DNA of 64,000 nt from NCBI GenBank assembly GCA_050944435.1, contig JBMNRB010000005.1, positions 100,231 through 164,230 on the forward strand. The letters are read 5' to 3'. The notes under the pieces were generated by a model. It ran no database searches. It was not told the DNA's origin and saw only the letters and a list, made by a program, of their open reading frames with translations. Positions 48,934 to 58,741 of the stretch are shown here, one piece after another. The stretch is from Ruminococcus_G sp050944435 (GTDB lineage: Bacteria; Bacillota; Clostridia; Lachnospirales; Lachnospiraceae). Position numbers and translations under genes: made by a program. Numbering within the stretch: position 1 is the stretch's first letter; every line of letters begins with the position of its first letter.

Positions 48934-50871
48934 ATGGATCAAAACCCGAAAAATTCAAAGCCGGACAAGCCTGATGGGAATGGACAAAGAAACAGGCAGT
49001 CTCTGCTTATTTTGTTAATCTGCACCCTCGTCACCCTGGTGTTCTGGAATGTGTTCAGCATGTTTTTAAGCGGTTCGACGAATCAGCAGATTAGTTATGA
49101 CGAATTCATCGAGATGGTGGAAAAGGACGAAGTGGCTGAAGTAATCATGGAGTCCGGTACGCTGACGATTATTCCCAAAGAACAGAAAATTAACGGGATC
49201 GAATTTCAGTATACCACCATCGCCATGGAGGACAGCACGGCCCTCACGGAAAGACTGGAAGGAACCGGAATTTCCTTTGAGCAGCGGGAGCCCAACATGG
49301 CAGCTTCTGTGCTGTCGGCGGTGGTCAGTCTGGTACTTCCCATTGTGCTGATGTTTGTGGGGCTTTCTTTCCTGATGAAACACATGAACAAAAGCGGCGG
49401 AGTGATGGGGATAGGCAAGAGTAAAGCAAAAGCCTATGTTCAGAGAGAAACCGGAGTTACATTTAAAGATGTGGCCGGACAGGATGAAGCCAAAGAATCC
49501 CTGCAGGAAGTGGTGGATTTCCTTCATAATCCTGCCAAATATACGGAAATCGGTGCAAAACTGCCCAAGGGAGCGCTGCTGGTGGGCCCGCCGGGTACCG
49601 GAAAAACGCTGCTGGCCAAAGCGGTGGCGGGGGAAGCTCATGTGCCCTTTTTCTCGCTCTCCGGTTCTGATTTCGTTGAAATGTTCGTAGGTGTGGGCGC
49701 CTCGCGAGTAAGGGATCTTTTTGAAGAGGCCAAAAAAAATGCGCCCTGTATTATTTTTATTGATGAGATTGACGCCATCGGAAAAAGCCGTGACAGCCGA
49801 TATGGAGGCGGCAATGACGAGCGGGAGCAGACGCTGAATCAGCTTCTGGCGGAGATGGATGGATTCGACACTTCCAAGGGGCTTCTGATTTTAGCGGCCA
49901 CCAACCGTCCGGAGGTTCTGGATCCGGCCCTTCTGCGTCCGGGCCGTTTTGACCGCCGGGTAATCGTGGATCGTCCCGATTTGAAGGGCCGTGTCAATAT
50001 TCTGAAAGTACATGCCAAGAACGTGGCGCTGGATGAGACGGTGGATCTGGATGCCATCGCCCTTGCAACTTCGGGCGCAGTGGGTTCGGATCTGGCCAAT
50101 ATGATTAATGAGGCGGCCATTCTGGCGGTGAAGAACAAGAGAAAAGCCGTTTCCCAGAAGGATCTCTATGAGGCCGTGGAAGTGGTTCTGGTGGGAAAAG
50201 AAAAGAAAGACCGTATTCTCAGTCAGGAGGAACGGAGGATCGTTTCCTATCACGAGGTAGGGCATGCCCTTTTGAGCGCCCTTCAGAAAGATGCGGAACC
50301 GGTGCAGAAGATCACCATTGTTCCCCGTACCATGGGAGCACTGGGATACGTAATGCAGGTACCGGAGGAAGAAAAGTATCTGAATACGAAAAGCGAGCTG
50401 GAGGCGATGCTGGTGGGCCTTCTGGCCGGCAGGGCAGCGGAAGAAATCGTCTTCGGCAATGTTACCACGGGAGCGGCTAATGATATTGAAAAAGCTACGC
50501 AGATTGCCCGGGCGATGATTACCCAGTACGGTATGTCGGAGAAATTCGGGCTGATGGGTCTGGCCAGTGCAGAAAATCAGTATCTGGATGGACGGACGGT
50601 TCTGAACTGCGGCGATGATACGGCGACAGAGATCGACCATGAAGTGATGCAGCTCCTTCACCATTCTTATGAGCAGGCGAAGAAGGCACTGACGGAAAAT
50701 CGTGAAGCGCTGGATAAGATTGCTGCTTTTCTCATTGAAAAAGAGACGATTACAGGAAAAGAGTTTATGAAAATTTTCCATGAAGTGAAGGGGATTCCTG
50801 AAAAAGAGGCGGAAAATGAAACAGAACCTTCCCTTCCGCCTGTACCGGCAGACAAGCCGGAGGAACTGTAG
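48934..50871 (+). CDS. ftsH: ATP-dependent zinc metalloprotease FtsH (second copy)
   Basis: 645 residues. A charged N-tail (MDQNPKNSKPDKP) precedes membrane segment 1 (about 23-45); segment 2 is at about 130-150. AAA domain: GPPGTGKT near 218, CIIFIDEIDAIG and ATNRPEVLDPALLRPGRFDRR. Protease site HEVGH near 440, one residue different from the HEAGH of the first copy but still H-E-x-G-H. It has an acidic/Pro-rich tail (ENETEPSLPPVPADKP). Own promoter with a leader hairpin, coupled to uvrC by a 3-base gap. Probably a functionally distinct paralogue of 14300-16141. Confidence 0.95.
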   Translation: MDQNPKNSKPDKPDGNGQRNRQSLLILLICTLVTLVFWNVFSMFLSGSTNQQISYDEFIEMVEKDEVAEVIMESGTLTIIPKEQKINGIEFQYTTIAMEDSTALTERLEGTGISFEQREPNMAASVLSAVVSLVLPIVLMFVGLSFLMKHMNKSGGVMGIGKSKAKAYVQRETGVTFKDVAGQDEAKESLQEVVDFLHNPAKYTEIGAKLPKGALLVGPPGTGKTLLAKAVAGEAHVPFFSLSGSDFVEMFVGVGASRVRDLFEEAKKNAPCIIFIDEIDAIGKSRDSRYGGGNDEREQTLNQLLAEMDGFDTSKGLLILAATNRPEVLDPALLRPGRFDRRVIVDRPDLKGRVNILKVHAKNVALDETVDLDAIALATSGAVGSDLANMINEAAILAVKNKRKAVSQKDLYEAVEVVLVGKEKKDRILSQEERRIVSYHEVGHALLSALQKDAEPVQKITIVPRTMGALGYVMQVPEEEKYLNTKSELEAMLVGLLAGRAAEEIVFGNVTTGAANDIEKATQIARAMITQYGMSEKFGLMGLASAENQYLDGRTVLNCGDDTATEIDHEVMQLLHHSYEQAKKALTENREALDKIAAFLIEKETITGKEFMKIFHEVKGIPEKEAENETEPSLPPVPADKPEEL

Positions 50872-50874
50872 ATT

Positions 50875-52734
50875 ATGTTTAATATTGGAGAAGAATTAAA
50901 AAAACTCCCGGCAAAGCCGGGAGTCTATATTATGCACGGCCCTAAAGATGAAATCATATACGTGGGCAAGGCAATCAGCTTAAAGAACCGGGTGAGGCAG
51001 TATTTTCAAAGCAGCCGCAATAAAGGAGTAAAAATAGAGCGGATGGTGACGAAAATCACCCGGTTCGAATATATTGTGACGGATTCTGAACTGGAAGCGC
51101 TGGTACTGGAATGCAACCTGATTAAGGAGCACAGGCCCAAATATAATACCATGCTGAAGGATGATAAAAGTTATCCCTTTATCAAGGTAACGGTGGGCGA
51201 GGATTTTCCCAGGATACTGTTTGCCAGAAAGATGCAGAAGGATAAAAGCAAGTATTATGGTCCCTATACCAGTGCGGGAGCGGTAAAAGACGCCATAGAG
51301 CTGATCCGGAAACTCTACCGGATTCGCACCTGCAGCAGAAACCTGCCCCGGGATCAGGGAAAAGACAGGCCCTGTCTTTATTATCATATCGGGCAGTGTC
51401 CGGCTCCATGTCAGGGATATATTTCCAAAGAAGAATACCGCGGTCACATCAATGAAGCCCTGCATTTTCTCAATGGTAATGACAAGGAGATTTTAAAAGA
51501 GCTGGAGCAGAAAATGCAGAAGGCCTCAGAGGAACTTCGTTTTGAGGAGGCGATGGAATACCGGGATCTGATGAACAGCGTTCGCCGCATCGGCGAACGG
51601 CAGAAAATCACCGGCAGCGATGGAGAGGACAAGGATATAATCGCCATAGCGGCAGATGAGAACGACGCGGTGGCCCAGGTGTTTTTTGTGCGGGAAGGAA
51701 AACTGATCGGGAGAGATCACTTTTACCTTACGGTGGCAAGGGAGGATACGAAAGATCAGATTTTGTCCAGCTTTTTAAAACAGTTTTATTCTGGAACGCC
51801 CTTTGTCCCCAGAGAATTGATGATTCAGTATGAGATAGAGGAAAGGGAGCTGCTGGAAGAATGGCTTACCAAGATACGGGGTCAGAAAGTTCATCTGCGG
51901 GTGCCGAAAAAGGGAACCAAGGAAAAACTGGTGGAATTGGCCTGGCAGAATGCAAAAATGGTCCTTGAGCAGGACCGAGAAAGGCTTAAACGGGAAGAGG
52001 GAAGAACCATCGGAGCGCTGAAAGAGATTGCCGGCTGGCTGAATCTTCCAGGGCTGAACCGGATTGAAGCCTTTGACATTTCCAATACCAGCGGATTTGA
52101 ATCCGTAGGTTCCATGGTGGTTTACGAAAAGGGAAAGCCAAAGAGAAGCGACTATCGGAAATTTAAGATAAAATCAGTGAAGGGGCCCAATGATTATGCC
52201 AGTATGGAAGAAGTGCTGACCAGAAGATTTACCAGAGGGATGGAAGAAAAAGAAGCGGAAAAGGAAATGGGGAGCTTTGTGCGTTTTCCGGATCTGATTA
52301 TGATGGACGGCGGCCGGGGACAGGTGAATATTGCCTGCGACGTGCTGGAGAAACTGGGACTTGCCATCCCTGTCTGCGGCATGGTGAAGGACGACCGGCA
52401 CCGCACCAGAGGATTGTATTACCAGAACCAGGAAATTCCCATGGATCATGGGTCACAGGGATTTCAGCTGATTACCCGGATACAGGACGAGGCCCATCGG
52501 TTTGCCATAGAATATCACAGATTATTGAGAAGCAAAGGGCAGGTTCACTCCGTACTGGACGATATTTCCGGCATAGGACCGGCCAGGAGAAAAGCGCTGA
52601 TGAAGTATTTTCAGTCCATTGAAAGGATCAGGAACGCTTCCCAGGAAGAACTGGAAAAAGTACCTTCTATGAATGCGGGAAGTGCGGCCAGTGTTTATGC
52701 ATTTTTTCATGGAGAAGATCAGAAGGAATGTTGA
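50875..52734 (+). CDS. uvrC: Excinuclease ABC subunit C
   Basis: 619 residues. GIY-YIG nuclease for the 3' incision at the start (GVYIMHGPKDEIIYVGKA, then NRVRQYF); a Cys-containing linker CLYYHIGQCPAPCQGYIS; the UVR motif near 200; the RNase H-like domain for 5' incision (AFDISNTSGFESVGSMVV, LIMMDGGRGQVN); and C-terminal HhH (VLDDISGIGPARRKALMKYF). Starts three bases after ftsH2, which is unusual company for uvrC. Together with UvrAB it repairs bulky lesions. Confidence 0.97.
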   Translation: MFNIGEELKKLPAKPGVYIMHGPKDEIIYVGKAISLKNRVRQYFQSSRNKGVKIERMVTKITRFEYIVTDSELEALVLECNLIKEHRPKYNTMLKDDKSYPFIKVTVGEDFPRILFARKMQKDKSKYYGPYTSAGAVKDAIELIRKLYRIRTCSRNLPRDQGKDRPCLYYHIGQCPAPCQGYISKEEYRGHINEALHFLNGNDKEILKELEQKMQKASEELRFEEAMEYRDLMNSVRRIGERQKITGSDGEDKDIIAIAADENDAVAQVFFVREGKLIGRDHFYLTVAREDTKDQILSSFLKQFYSGTPFVPRELMIQYEIEERELLEEWLTKIRGQKVHLRVPKKGTKEKLVELAWQNAKMVLEQDRERLKREEGRTIGALKEIAGWLNLPGLNRIEAFDISNTSGFESVGSMVVYEKGKPKRSDYRKFKIKSVKGPNDYASMEEVLTRRFTRGMEEKEAEKEMGSFVRFPDLIMMDGGRGQVNIACDVLEKLGLAIPVCGMVKDDRHRTRGLYYQNQEIPMDHGSQGFQLITRIQDEAHRFAIEYHRLLRSKGQVHSVLDDISGIGPARRKALMKYFQSIERIRNASQEELEKVPSMNAGSAASVYAFFHGEDQKEC

Positions 52735-52760
52735 TGGCCGAGGAAATACTGTGTTATACT
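52731..52760 (+). promoter_or_regulatory. Candidate promoter of hprK
   Basis: TTGATG (52731-52736, overlapping the uvrC stop), 18-bp spacer, TATACT (52755-52760). Confidence 0.5.
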
Positions 52761-52801
52761 GAAAGCAGATACTTTTAGAATGCTGAAAAAGGAGAATCCC
52801 A

Positions 52802-53734
52802 ATGAAAGCAGTAAAATTAAGTAAAATTATTGAAACCCTGAATCTGAAAAATATGACGCCGGATATCGATGTGGATGAGATTGAGATAACGATGCCTGAC
52901 ATCAACCGTCCTGCTTTGCAGCTGGCAGGATATCTGGAACATTTTGCCACAGAACGAGTGCAGATTATCGGATACGTGGAATATACTTATTTGATGCGGC
53001 TGAGCAGGGAGGAAAAGATAAAATCTTACGAAGGATTTATTTCCAAAGGGATCCCCTGCGTCGTATTTACCACAAAGACTACGCCCGATGAAGATATGCT
53101 GGCTCTGGCGGAGAAATACCGGGTGCCCACGCTGGTATCGGAGAGGACGACTTCCAATTTTATGGCGGAAATTATCCGTTGGATGAACGTACAGCTGGCG
53201 CCATGTATTTCCATCCACGGAGTTTTGGCGGATGTATACGGTGAAGGGGTGCTGATTATGGGAGAAAGCGGAATTGGTAAAAGTGAAGCGGCCCTGGAGC
53301 TGGTAAAAAGAGGACATCGTCTTGTGAGCGATGACGTGGTGGAGATCCGAAAAGTGAGTGATGAGACTCTGGTTGGCTCTGCGCCCGATATCACCCGCCA
53401 CTTTATCGAACTGCGCGGTATCGGTATCATTGATGTAAAGACCCTGTTCGGTGTGGGAAGCGTAAAAAACACCCAGTCCCTTGATCTGGTGATTCAGATG
53501 GAAGAATGGGATCGTGAAAAAGAATATGATCGTCTGGGACTGGAGCAGAAATATACAGAATTTCTTGGAAACCGGGTGGCCAGGTATGAGATACCGGTTC
53601 GTCCGGGGCGGAATCTGGCTCTGATTATTGAAGCGGCAGCAATGAATCACCGCCAGAAGAAGATGGGATACAATGCTGCTCAGGAGCTGTATAATCGTGT
53701 GCAGGCTAACATGATGAGGAAAAGAGAGGAGTAG
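52802..53734 (+). CDS. hprK: HPr kinase/phosphorylase
   Basis: 310 residues. An N-terminal regulatory domain (about 1-130) precedes the kinase domain with Walker A GESGIGKSEAALEL near residue 155 and the HprK signature ELRGIGIIDVKTLFGVGSV near 205. Phosphorylates HPr on Ser46 at high fructose-1,6-bisphosphate, triggering CcpA-mediated catabolite repression, which would also bear on the catabolic island in this window. The ROK glucokinase follows after five bases. AAAGGAG site upstream. Confidence 0.96.
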   Translation: MKAVKLSKIIETLNLKNMTPDIDVDEIEITMPDINRPALQLAGYLEHFATERVQIIGYVEYTYLMRLSREEKIKSYEGFISKGIPCVVFTTKTTPDEDMLALAEKYRVPTLVSERTTSNFMAEIIRWMNVQLAPCISIHGVLADVYGEGVLIMGESGIGKSEAALELVKRGHRLVSDDVVEIRKVSDETLVGSAPDITRHFIELRGIGIIDVKTLFGVGSVKNTQSLDLVIQMEEWDREKEYDRLGLEQKYTEFLGNRVARYEIPVRPGRNLALIIEAAAMNHRQKKMGYNAAQELYNRVQANMMRKREE

Positions 53735-53739
53735 CTAAG

Positions 53740-54675
53740 ATGAAACCATACTGTTTTGGCATTGATGTGGGCGGGACAACGATTAAACTGGGATGTTTCC
53801 GCACAGACGGAACGCTTCTGGAAAAATGGGAGGTTCCTACCCGTGTGGAAGAGGACGGGAAATATATCATCCCTGACGCGGCAAAAGAGGTAAAGAAGAA
53901 GATGCTGTCTCTGGGAATTGGCCGTGAAGAAGTGCAGGGTGTGGGAATCGGCGTGCCCGGTCCGGTTAATGATGAAGGAGAGGTCTCACGAGCGGTAAAT
54001 CTTCACTGGGGATATAAACATCTGGTAAATGAGATGGAAGAACTGCTGGAACTGCCGGTAAAAGCAGGAAACGATGCCAATGTGGCAGCACTGGGCGAGA
54101 TGTGGCAGGGAGCGGCCAAGGGAAGCCGGAATTTAATCATGGTTACGCTGGGAACCGGCGTGGGCGGCGGTATTATCGTAAATGGTAAGATTATTGCAGG
54201 CGCCCATGGAGCAGCCGGGGAAATCGGCCACGCCTGCGTGGAGCCGAAGGAGACCGACCGCTGCAACTGTGGAAATTACGGCTGTCTGGAGCAGATGGCG
54301 GCTGCTACGGGAATTGTACGGCTGGCAAACAAGGAGCTGGCCGCTTCCGATGAAGATTCCCTGCTTCGGAAAGAGAAGGTTACGGCGAAGACAGTGTTTG
54401 ACGCTTATAAACAGCAGGATGCACTGGCTTCTCGCGTAGTGCGGAAATTCGGCGAATATCTGGGGAACGCCCTGGCTATTTTCTCCTGTGTAGTGGATCC
54501 GGAACGGATCGTAATCGGCGGAGGCGTATCCAAGGCGGGAGAAGTGCTGATCTCTGCCATAGAGCCCTATTTCCGGCGGGATGCTTTTCCGGCATGCAAA
54601 AATATTCCCATTGTGTTGGCGACTCTGGGAAATGATGCGGGAATTTATGGAACGGCAAAACTGGTGCTGGATTAA
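53740..54675 (+). CDS. glk: ROK-family glucokinase
   Basis: 311 residues. ATP-binding GIDVGGTTIKLGCF at the start, GVGIGVPGPVNDEG, catalytic region KAGNDANVAALGE, and the zinc motif CNCGNYGCLEQMAAATG of ROK kinases, then VVDPERIVIGGGVSKAGE. Phosphorylates glucose in the cytoplasm. Paired with hprK, as in many Clostridia, linking glucose entry to catabolite control. A bidirectional terminator follows. Confidence 0.94.
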   Translation: MKPYCFGIDVGGTTIKLGCFRTDGTLLEKWEVPTRVEEDGKYIIPDAAKEVKKKMLSLGIGREEVQGVGIGVPGPVNDEGEVSRAVNLHWGYKHLVNEMEELLELPVKAGNDANVAALGEMWQGAAKGSRNLIMVTLGTGVGGGIIVNGKIIAGAHGAAGEIGHACVEPKETDRCNCGNYGCLEQMAAATGIVRLANKELAASDEDSLLRKEKVTAKTVFDAYKQQDALASRVVRKFGEYLGNALAIFSCVVDPERIVIGGGVSKAGEVLISAIEPYFRRDAFPACKNIPIVLATLGNDAGIYGTAKLVLD

Positions 54676-54700
54676 AAGGTATATCAGTAATAGGATGAAG

Positions 54701-54746
54701 AAAAAAGCGTGTTGAGAAGCCTGAGAGTTTCTCAACACGCTTTTTG
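54701..54746. terminator. Bidirectional terminator between glk and the PBP1A gene
   Basis: 13-bp stem AGCGTGTTGAGAA / TTCTCAACACGCT (54706-54718 with 54729-54741), A-run on the left and TTTTT on the right, so both convergent genes are served. Confidence 0.9.
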
Positions 54747-54779
54747 AATGTGCAAAATAAAGGTTTTATAAATGACAGC

Positions 54780-57281
54780 TTACCAGTTGTAATCGTTTTG
54801 ATTTTCATAATCTTCAGTTGAAGATGCGGAAGAAAGGAAATTTTCAGCTCCGGGGCCGGAAGGCGCAGCGGAGGAGTTGTCCTCGTCTGAATTTTCCTCA
54901 TCATCTTCGTAATCGTAATAATCCCGGTGGGAAGTACAGCGCTCCGTGGGGAGAGAAGATTTCTCAAAGTATTCGGTAACTGTGGGGCATCCCGAGGAGG
55001 CCAGTTTACCGGAGATTTCACAAACGGTAGCTTCCGTTACGCTGTCGGGTATTTGAAAATCAATATCAGGGAGATTTTCATGAATACGGTTCATGATTTT
55101 TCTCCAGAGGATCTGATGGTAACTGCGTCCGATGCCCTCCGGAGACAATTTTTCATTGTTGTCGTAACCGGCCCACACAGCACAGGTGTAGTAGGGAGTA
55201 TAACCGGCAAACCAGACGTCGTTGTAAGCGGAAGTGGTACCGGTTTTTCCTGCCACAGTCATATCATCAAGCTGCAGATTGGTTCCGGTTCCTTCGTTCA
55301 CCACGTCTTCCATGGCGCTGGTGAGAAGGTAAGCGGTACTTTCCTTCGTTACCGTGGTGGTCTGGGGAGTATTCTCCAGAATTACATTGCCGTCCTGATC
55401 CAGAATTTTTGTATAGAACATCGGTTTGATATAAGTTCCGCCGTTGGCTAAAGCAGCGTAGGCAGCGGCCAGCTCCAGATTGGTGACGCCGTAAGTGATA
55501 CCGCCCAGCGCCAGGGGCTGATGAATGTCAGAATATATTTTTCCATTGATGGTCTCGGAGGAAACCAGGTTCCCAAAACCGAAATTCTGCAGATAGTCGA
55601 ATCCCGCCTGGGGCGTAATGGTAGTCAGGCATTTTACGGCCACCACATTGATGGACTGTTCTATTGCGTATCGGATCGTGGTGGGTCCGTTATAGGAATC
55701 GGTGAGCCAGTTGCGGACGTTCGTGCCGTCGGAATATTTATAAGGAGCGTCTTCAAAGGTGGTTGCCAGGGTCATTCCCTCATCCAGCGCAGGGGCATAG
55801 GTGGAGAGAACTTTAAAGGTGGAGCCGGGCTGCCGGTAAGTGTTGGTGGCCCGGTTCAGGGTAAGGCTGGCAGTCTTTTCCCCTCGTCCACCCACGATTG
55901 CTTTTACGTAACCGGTATACTGATCGATGATGGTGAGGGAAGACTGGGGCTGGGGAGAAAAGTTCGTCCGCTCTGCGATAATGCTTTCTCCCGGCAGCAC
56001 TACGCTGGCCTTGTAAGCGTCGATATAGCTCTGAGCTTCTTCAACGGAGTCAAAAAGCAGTTCAAAATCCGGATCGGTATTTTGAAAGAAAAGACGCATC
56101 ATTTCCACGCTGTAATGCTGAGTCTCTCCGTTGGCCTTTTTTACAGACAGCGCCCAGTCAATACCAATCTGGCTGTCCTGGGGAAAGTTGTCCGGATCTG
56201 CGTATTCTTCATCACAGATCTCCTGGATAACCGGATCCTGGGTTGTGTAGATTCTCAGGCCTCCGCTGTATAAGGCGTTGCGGGCCTGAACTTCTGTGTA
56301 GCCTTTCTGAACCTGCAGATCGTTAATAACCTGCTCGATCAGCTCATCTATAAAGTAAGAATAGGGCTCTTCCTCCGGCAGAGCCGATTCCGTTTCCTGA
56401 ATCCGTTCGTAGACGTTATCCGCCAGGGCTTCGTCATATTGAGCCTGGGTGATATATCCCTGGGTGTACATGTTTTCCAAAACTCTTTCCCGACGCTGCG
56501 CATTGTCGGAGGGGTGGGTAATGGGATTATACTTTGTGGGATTTTGCGGAATAGCAGCCAGAACACTGCATTCGGAAAGGGTAAGCTCTTCCACATTTTT
56601 GCTGAAATACCGCTGGGAGGCCGCCTGGACTCCGTAGGTACCCGCTCCGAAATTGATAGTATTCAGGTAGTTTTCCAAAATAACTTCTTTCGTGTTTTCT
56701 CCCTGCTTCGTCAGGGAAGCCTCCAGTTGGAGAGCCAGATACTGTTCCTGAAATTTACGTTTGAACCGTTCTATTTTTCCTTCGTTTGTCCAGTTGGTGA
56801 AAACATTGTTTTTCAGCAGCTGCTGGGTGAGTGTGCTGGCGCCTTCATCGAATTCAAAGCCATTGGTGACACCTTTTACGAAGGCACGCAGAATGCCGCG
56901 GGCGTCAATTCCGTTGTGTTCATAGAAGCGTTCATCTTCGATGGCCACAATAGCATGCTGCATATCTTCTGGAATCCTGTCGATGGATACGGACATTCGA
57001 TTGGAAGAAGAAGATGTCAGTTTCTGAAGCTGATTTCCATTTGCATCGTACACCAGTGTGGCATATCCGCTGGGCATGATGTTGACATCGCTGATATCAG
57101 GAGCGCTGTCAAGCAGACCGTTGACCACGCCTGCGACGAGGCAGATGCAGATGACACCAGAGGCAATCAGTGCAAAAAATAGTACCTTTAAAAAAGAAAA
57201 TCCCGCTTTCCTGCTGAACATGGGAGCGGAGGAAGTCAGATCATTCTTCTTTTTTAAAGTCTGGTTTTTACCAAAATTCAT
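54780..57281 (-). CDS. Class A penicillin-binding protein (PBP1A-type)
   Basis: 833 residues, bifunctional transglycosylase/transpeptidase. One membrane segment (about 26-50); GT51 domain with VAIEDERFYEHNGID and GASTLTQQLLKN (about 90-260); transpeptidase with STFK (GSTFKVLSTYAP, near 470), and KTGTTSAYNDVWF (near 670); a C-terminal Cys pair (CEISGKLASSGCP) and an acidic low-complexity tail (YYDYEDDEENSDED). It builds and cross-links peptidoglycan outside the membrane. The ATG has AGGAGGT upstream on the minus strand. Confidence 0.95.
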   Translation of the reverse strand: MNFGKNQTLKKKNDLTSSAPMFSRKAGFSFLKVLFFALIASGVICICLVAGVVNGLLDSAPDISDVNIMPSGYATLVYDANGNQLQKLTSSSSNRMSVSIDRIPEDMQHAIVAIEDERFYEHNGIDARGILRAFVKGVTNGFEFDEGASTLTQQLLKNNVFTNWTNEGKIERFKRKFQEQYLALQLEASLTKQGENTKEVILENYLNTINFGAGTYGVQAASQRYFSKNVEELTLSECSVLAAIPQNPTKYNPITHPSDNAQRRERVLENMYTQGYITQAQYDEALADNVYERIQETESALPEEEPYSYFIDELIEQVINDLQVQKGYTEVQARNALYSGGLRIYTTQDPVIQEICDEEYADPDNFPQDSQIGIDWALSVKKANGETQHYSVEMMRLFFQNTDPDFELLFDSVEEAQSYIDAYKASVVLPGESIIAERTNFSPQPQSSLTIIDQYTGYVKAIVGGRGEKTASLTLNRATNTYRQPGSTFKVLSTYAPALDEGMTLATTFEDAPYKYSDGTNVRNWLTDSYNGPTTIRYAIEQSINVVAVKCLTTITPQAGFDYLQNFGFGNLVSSETINGKIYSDIHQPLALGGITYGVTNLELAAAYAALANGGTYIKPMFYTKILDQDGNVILENTPQTTTVTKESTAYLLTSAMEDVVNEGTGTNLQLDDMTVAGKTGTTSAYNDVWFAGYTPYYTCAVWAGYDNNEKLSPEGIGRSYHQILWRKIMNRIHENLPDIDFQIPDSVTEATVCEISGKLASSGCPTVTEYFEKSSLPTERCTSHRDYYDYEDDEENSDEDNSSAAPSGPGAENFLSSASSTEDYENQNDYNW

Positions 57282-57350
57282 GAATGTACCTCCTATCTGG
57301 AATCATTATAGCAAAAGAAAAATCTTAAATAAAGCCCCCAAATAAAAACT

Positions 57351-57379
57351 TCGCATTTTCTTTGGAACCGTGGTACAAT
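57351..57379 (+). promoter_or_regulatory. Extended -10 promoter of the YigZ gene
   Basis: TCGCAT (57351-57356), 17-bp spacer ending TGG, TACAAT (57374-57379). The GTGGTACAATA core matches the galE upstream site. Confidence 0.55.
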
Positions 57380-57416
57380 AAGTCTGAATGTAGAGAAAAA
57401 GTCGGGAGAAAAGGGT

Positions 57417-58088
57417 ATGATAGAGCGTTACAGGACAATTTATAAAGGAGCTGCGGCAGAGATCACAGAAAAAAAGTCCAGATTCATTGCCACGCTGAAA
57501 TATGTGGAGAATGAGGAGGAAGCCCTTGCGTTTATTGAAAGCATGAAAAAACAGTATTGGAATGCTACCCATAACTGCTGGGCCTATGTGCTGGGACAGC
57601 GGCAGGAAATCGTAAGGTGCAGTGACGACGGCGAACCTCAGGGAACAGCGGGAAAACCTATGCTGGATGTATTGACCGGCGCCGGTATCTGCTATGGAGC
57701 CGCCGTGGTGACCCGTTATTTCGGAGGGACGCTGCTGGGAACGGGCGGTCTGGTAAGAGCCTACGGGAAAGCGGTGCAGGAAGGATTGAAGGAATGTGTG
57801 ACTGTGGAACGGCAGTATGGGATAAAACTGGAGATACAGACGGATTATAATGGGCTGGGAAAGATACAGTACCTGCTGGGCCAACGGAAGATTCCGGTGT
57901 TGGAGGCTCAGTATGAAGCAGATGTGAAAATGAAAATCCTCCTGCCTTTCGGCCAGTTCCGGGAAATGGAAGCCGATATTACGGAGGCAACCAACGGAAA
58001 GGCTGTGATGAAAAAGCAGGAGGAGTTATATTTTGCATTGCTGGACGGACAGATTCTCACAGGCAGCGCAATGGTTTGTGATGATTAA
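57417..58088 (+). CDS. YigZ/IMPACT-family protein
   Basis: 223 residues. The UPF0029 N-terminal domain has EITEKKSRFIATLKYV, ATHNCWAYVLG, CSDDGEPQGTAGKPMLDVL and VVTRYFGGTLLGTGGLVRAY, all hallmark stretches; a ferredoxin-like C-terminal DUF1949 domain follows. Its role is unclear in bacteria (the mammalian homologue IMPACT affects translation control). It ends five bases before the stop of the convergent cyclophilin gene. Confidence 0.9.
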   Translation: MIERYRTIYKGAAAEITEKKSRFIATLKYVENEEEALAFIESMKKQYWNATHNCWAYVLGQRQEIVRCSDDGEPQGTAGKPMLDVLTGAGICYGAAVVTRYFGGTLLGTGGLVRAYGKAVQEGLKECVTVERQYGIKLEIQTDYNGLGKIQYLLGQRKIPVLEAQYEADVKMKILLPFGQFREMEADITEATNGKAVMKKQEELYFALLDGQILTGSAMVCDD

Positions 58089-58093
58089 AGAAA

Positions 58094-58612
58094 TCAGCAG
58101 ATTTCCGGGTCAGGATAGGATTCTCCCAGGGTGTCCACAGTGATTGAGGCGATGCGCTGGGCAGTCAGCGGCTTGTCGTTGTAATCACGGGGTGTGTTGG
58201 CAATTTTATCCACGACCTCCAGTCCTTCGGTCAGTTTTCCAAAAGCGGCATAGGCGCCGTCCAGATGGGGAGCCCTTTCGTGCATAATGAAAAACTGCGA
58301 GCCGGCAGAATCCGGATGCATGGCTCTTGCCATGGAAAGGACGCCGGGGGTATGGGCCAGCTGATTGGAAAAACCGTTCTGGGAAAATTCCCCGCGGATA
58401 GAGTAGCCGGGGCCGCCCATTCCGGTGCCGTCGGGGCAGCCGCCCTGGATCATGAATCCGGGGATAACGCGGTGGAAAATCAGGCCGTCATAAAATCCCT
58501 TTTTTACAAGGCTGATGAAATTGTTGACTGTATTGGGGGCGATGTCGGGATAAAGTTCTGCCTTCATAACATCGCCGTTTTCCATTTGGATCGTGATAAT
58601 TGGATTTGACAT
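58094..58612 (-). CDS. Cytoplasmic cyclophilin-type peptidyl-prolyl isomerase
   Basis: 172 residues from the ATG at 58612, with AAGGAGATAG upstream on the minus strand; the frame opens much further but without a site. Cyclophilin landmarks: VMKAELYPDIAPNTVNNF, FHRVIPGFMIQGGCPDGTG (catalytic Arg), GGPGYSIRGEF, SAGSQFFIMHERAPHLDG. No signal peptide, so it folds cytosolic proteins. Divergent from tsaE. Confidence 0.94.
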   Translation of the reverse strand: MSNPIITIQMENGDVMKAELYPDIAPNTVNNFISLVKKGFYDGLIFHRVIPGFMIQGGCPDGTGMGGPGYSIRGEFSQNGFSNQLAHTPGVLSMARAMHPDSAGSQFFIMHERAPHLDGAYAAFGKLTEGLEVVDKIANTPRDYNDKPLTAQRIASITVDTLGESYPDPEIC

Positions 58613-58681
58613 AATTCTATCTCCTTGAAAATATTTTTGTCTATTATAAGATTTTTTTGAAAAAGATGCAAGGGTTCCCGG

Positions 58682-58710
58682 TTGTATGGCCGGGAAGGCT
58701 GTGCTATAAT
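58682..58710 (+). promoter_or_regulatory. Sigma-A promoter of the tsaE-tsaB-rimI operon
   Basis: TTGTAT (58682-58687), 17-bp spacer ending GTGC, TATAAT (58705-58710), about 30 bases before tsaE. Confidence 0.7.
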
Positions 58711-58741
58711 CAGTGAATATTTTGTTTTGGAGGAAACAGAA

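Noticed and set aside
50908..50928. Strong CTCCCGGC / GCCGGGAG hairpin just inside uvrC
   Set aside because: It encodes the conserved L-P-A-K-P-G-V-Y start of UvrC and has no T-run, so it is probably a by-product of coding; a role in regulation is unproven.
55521..56273. 250-residue plus-strand frame opposite the PBP1A gene
   Set aside because: Shadow of a well-supported coding region, no start site or motif.
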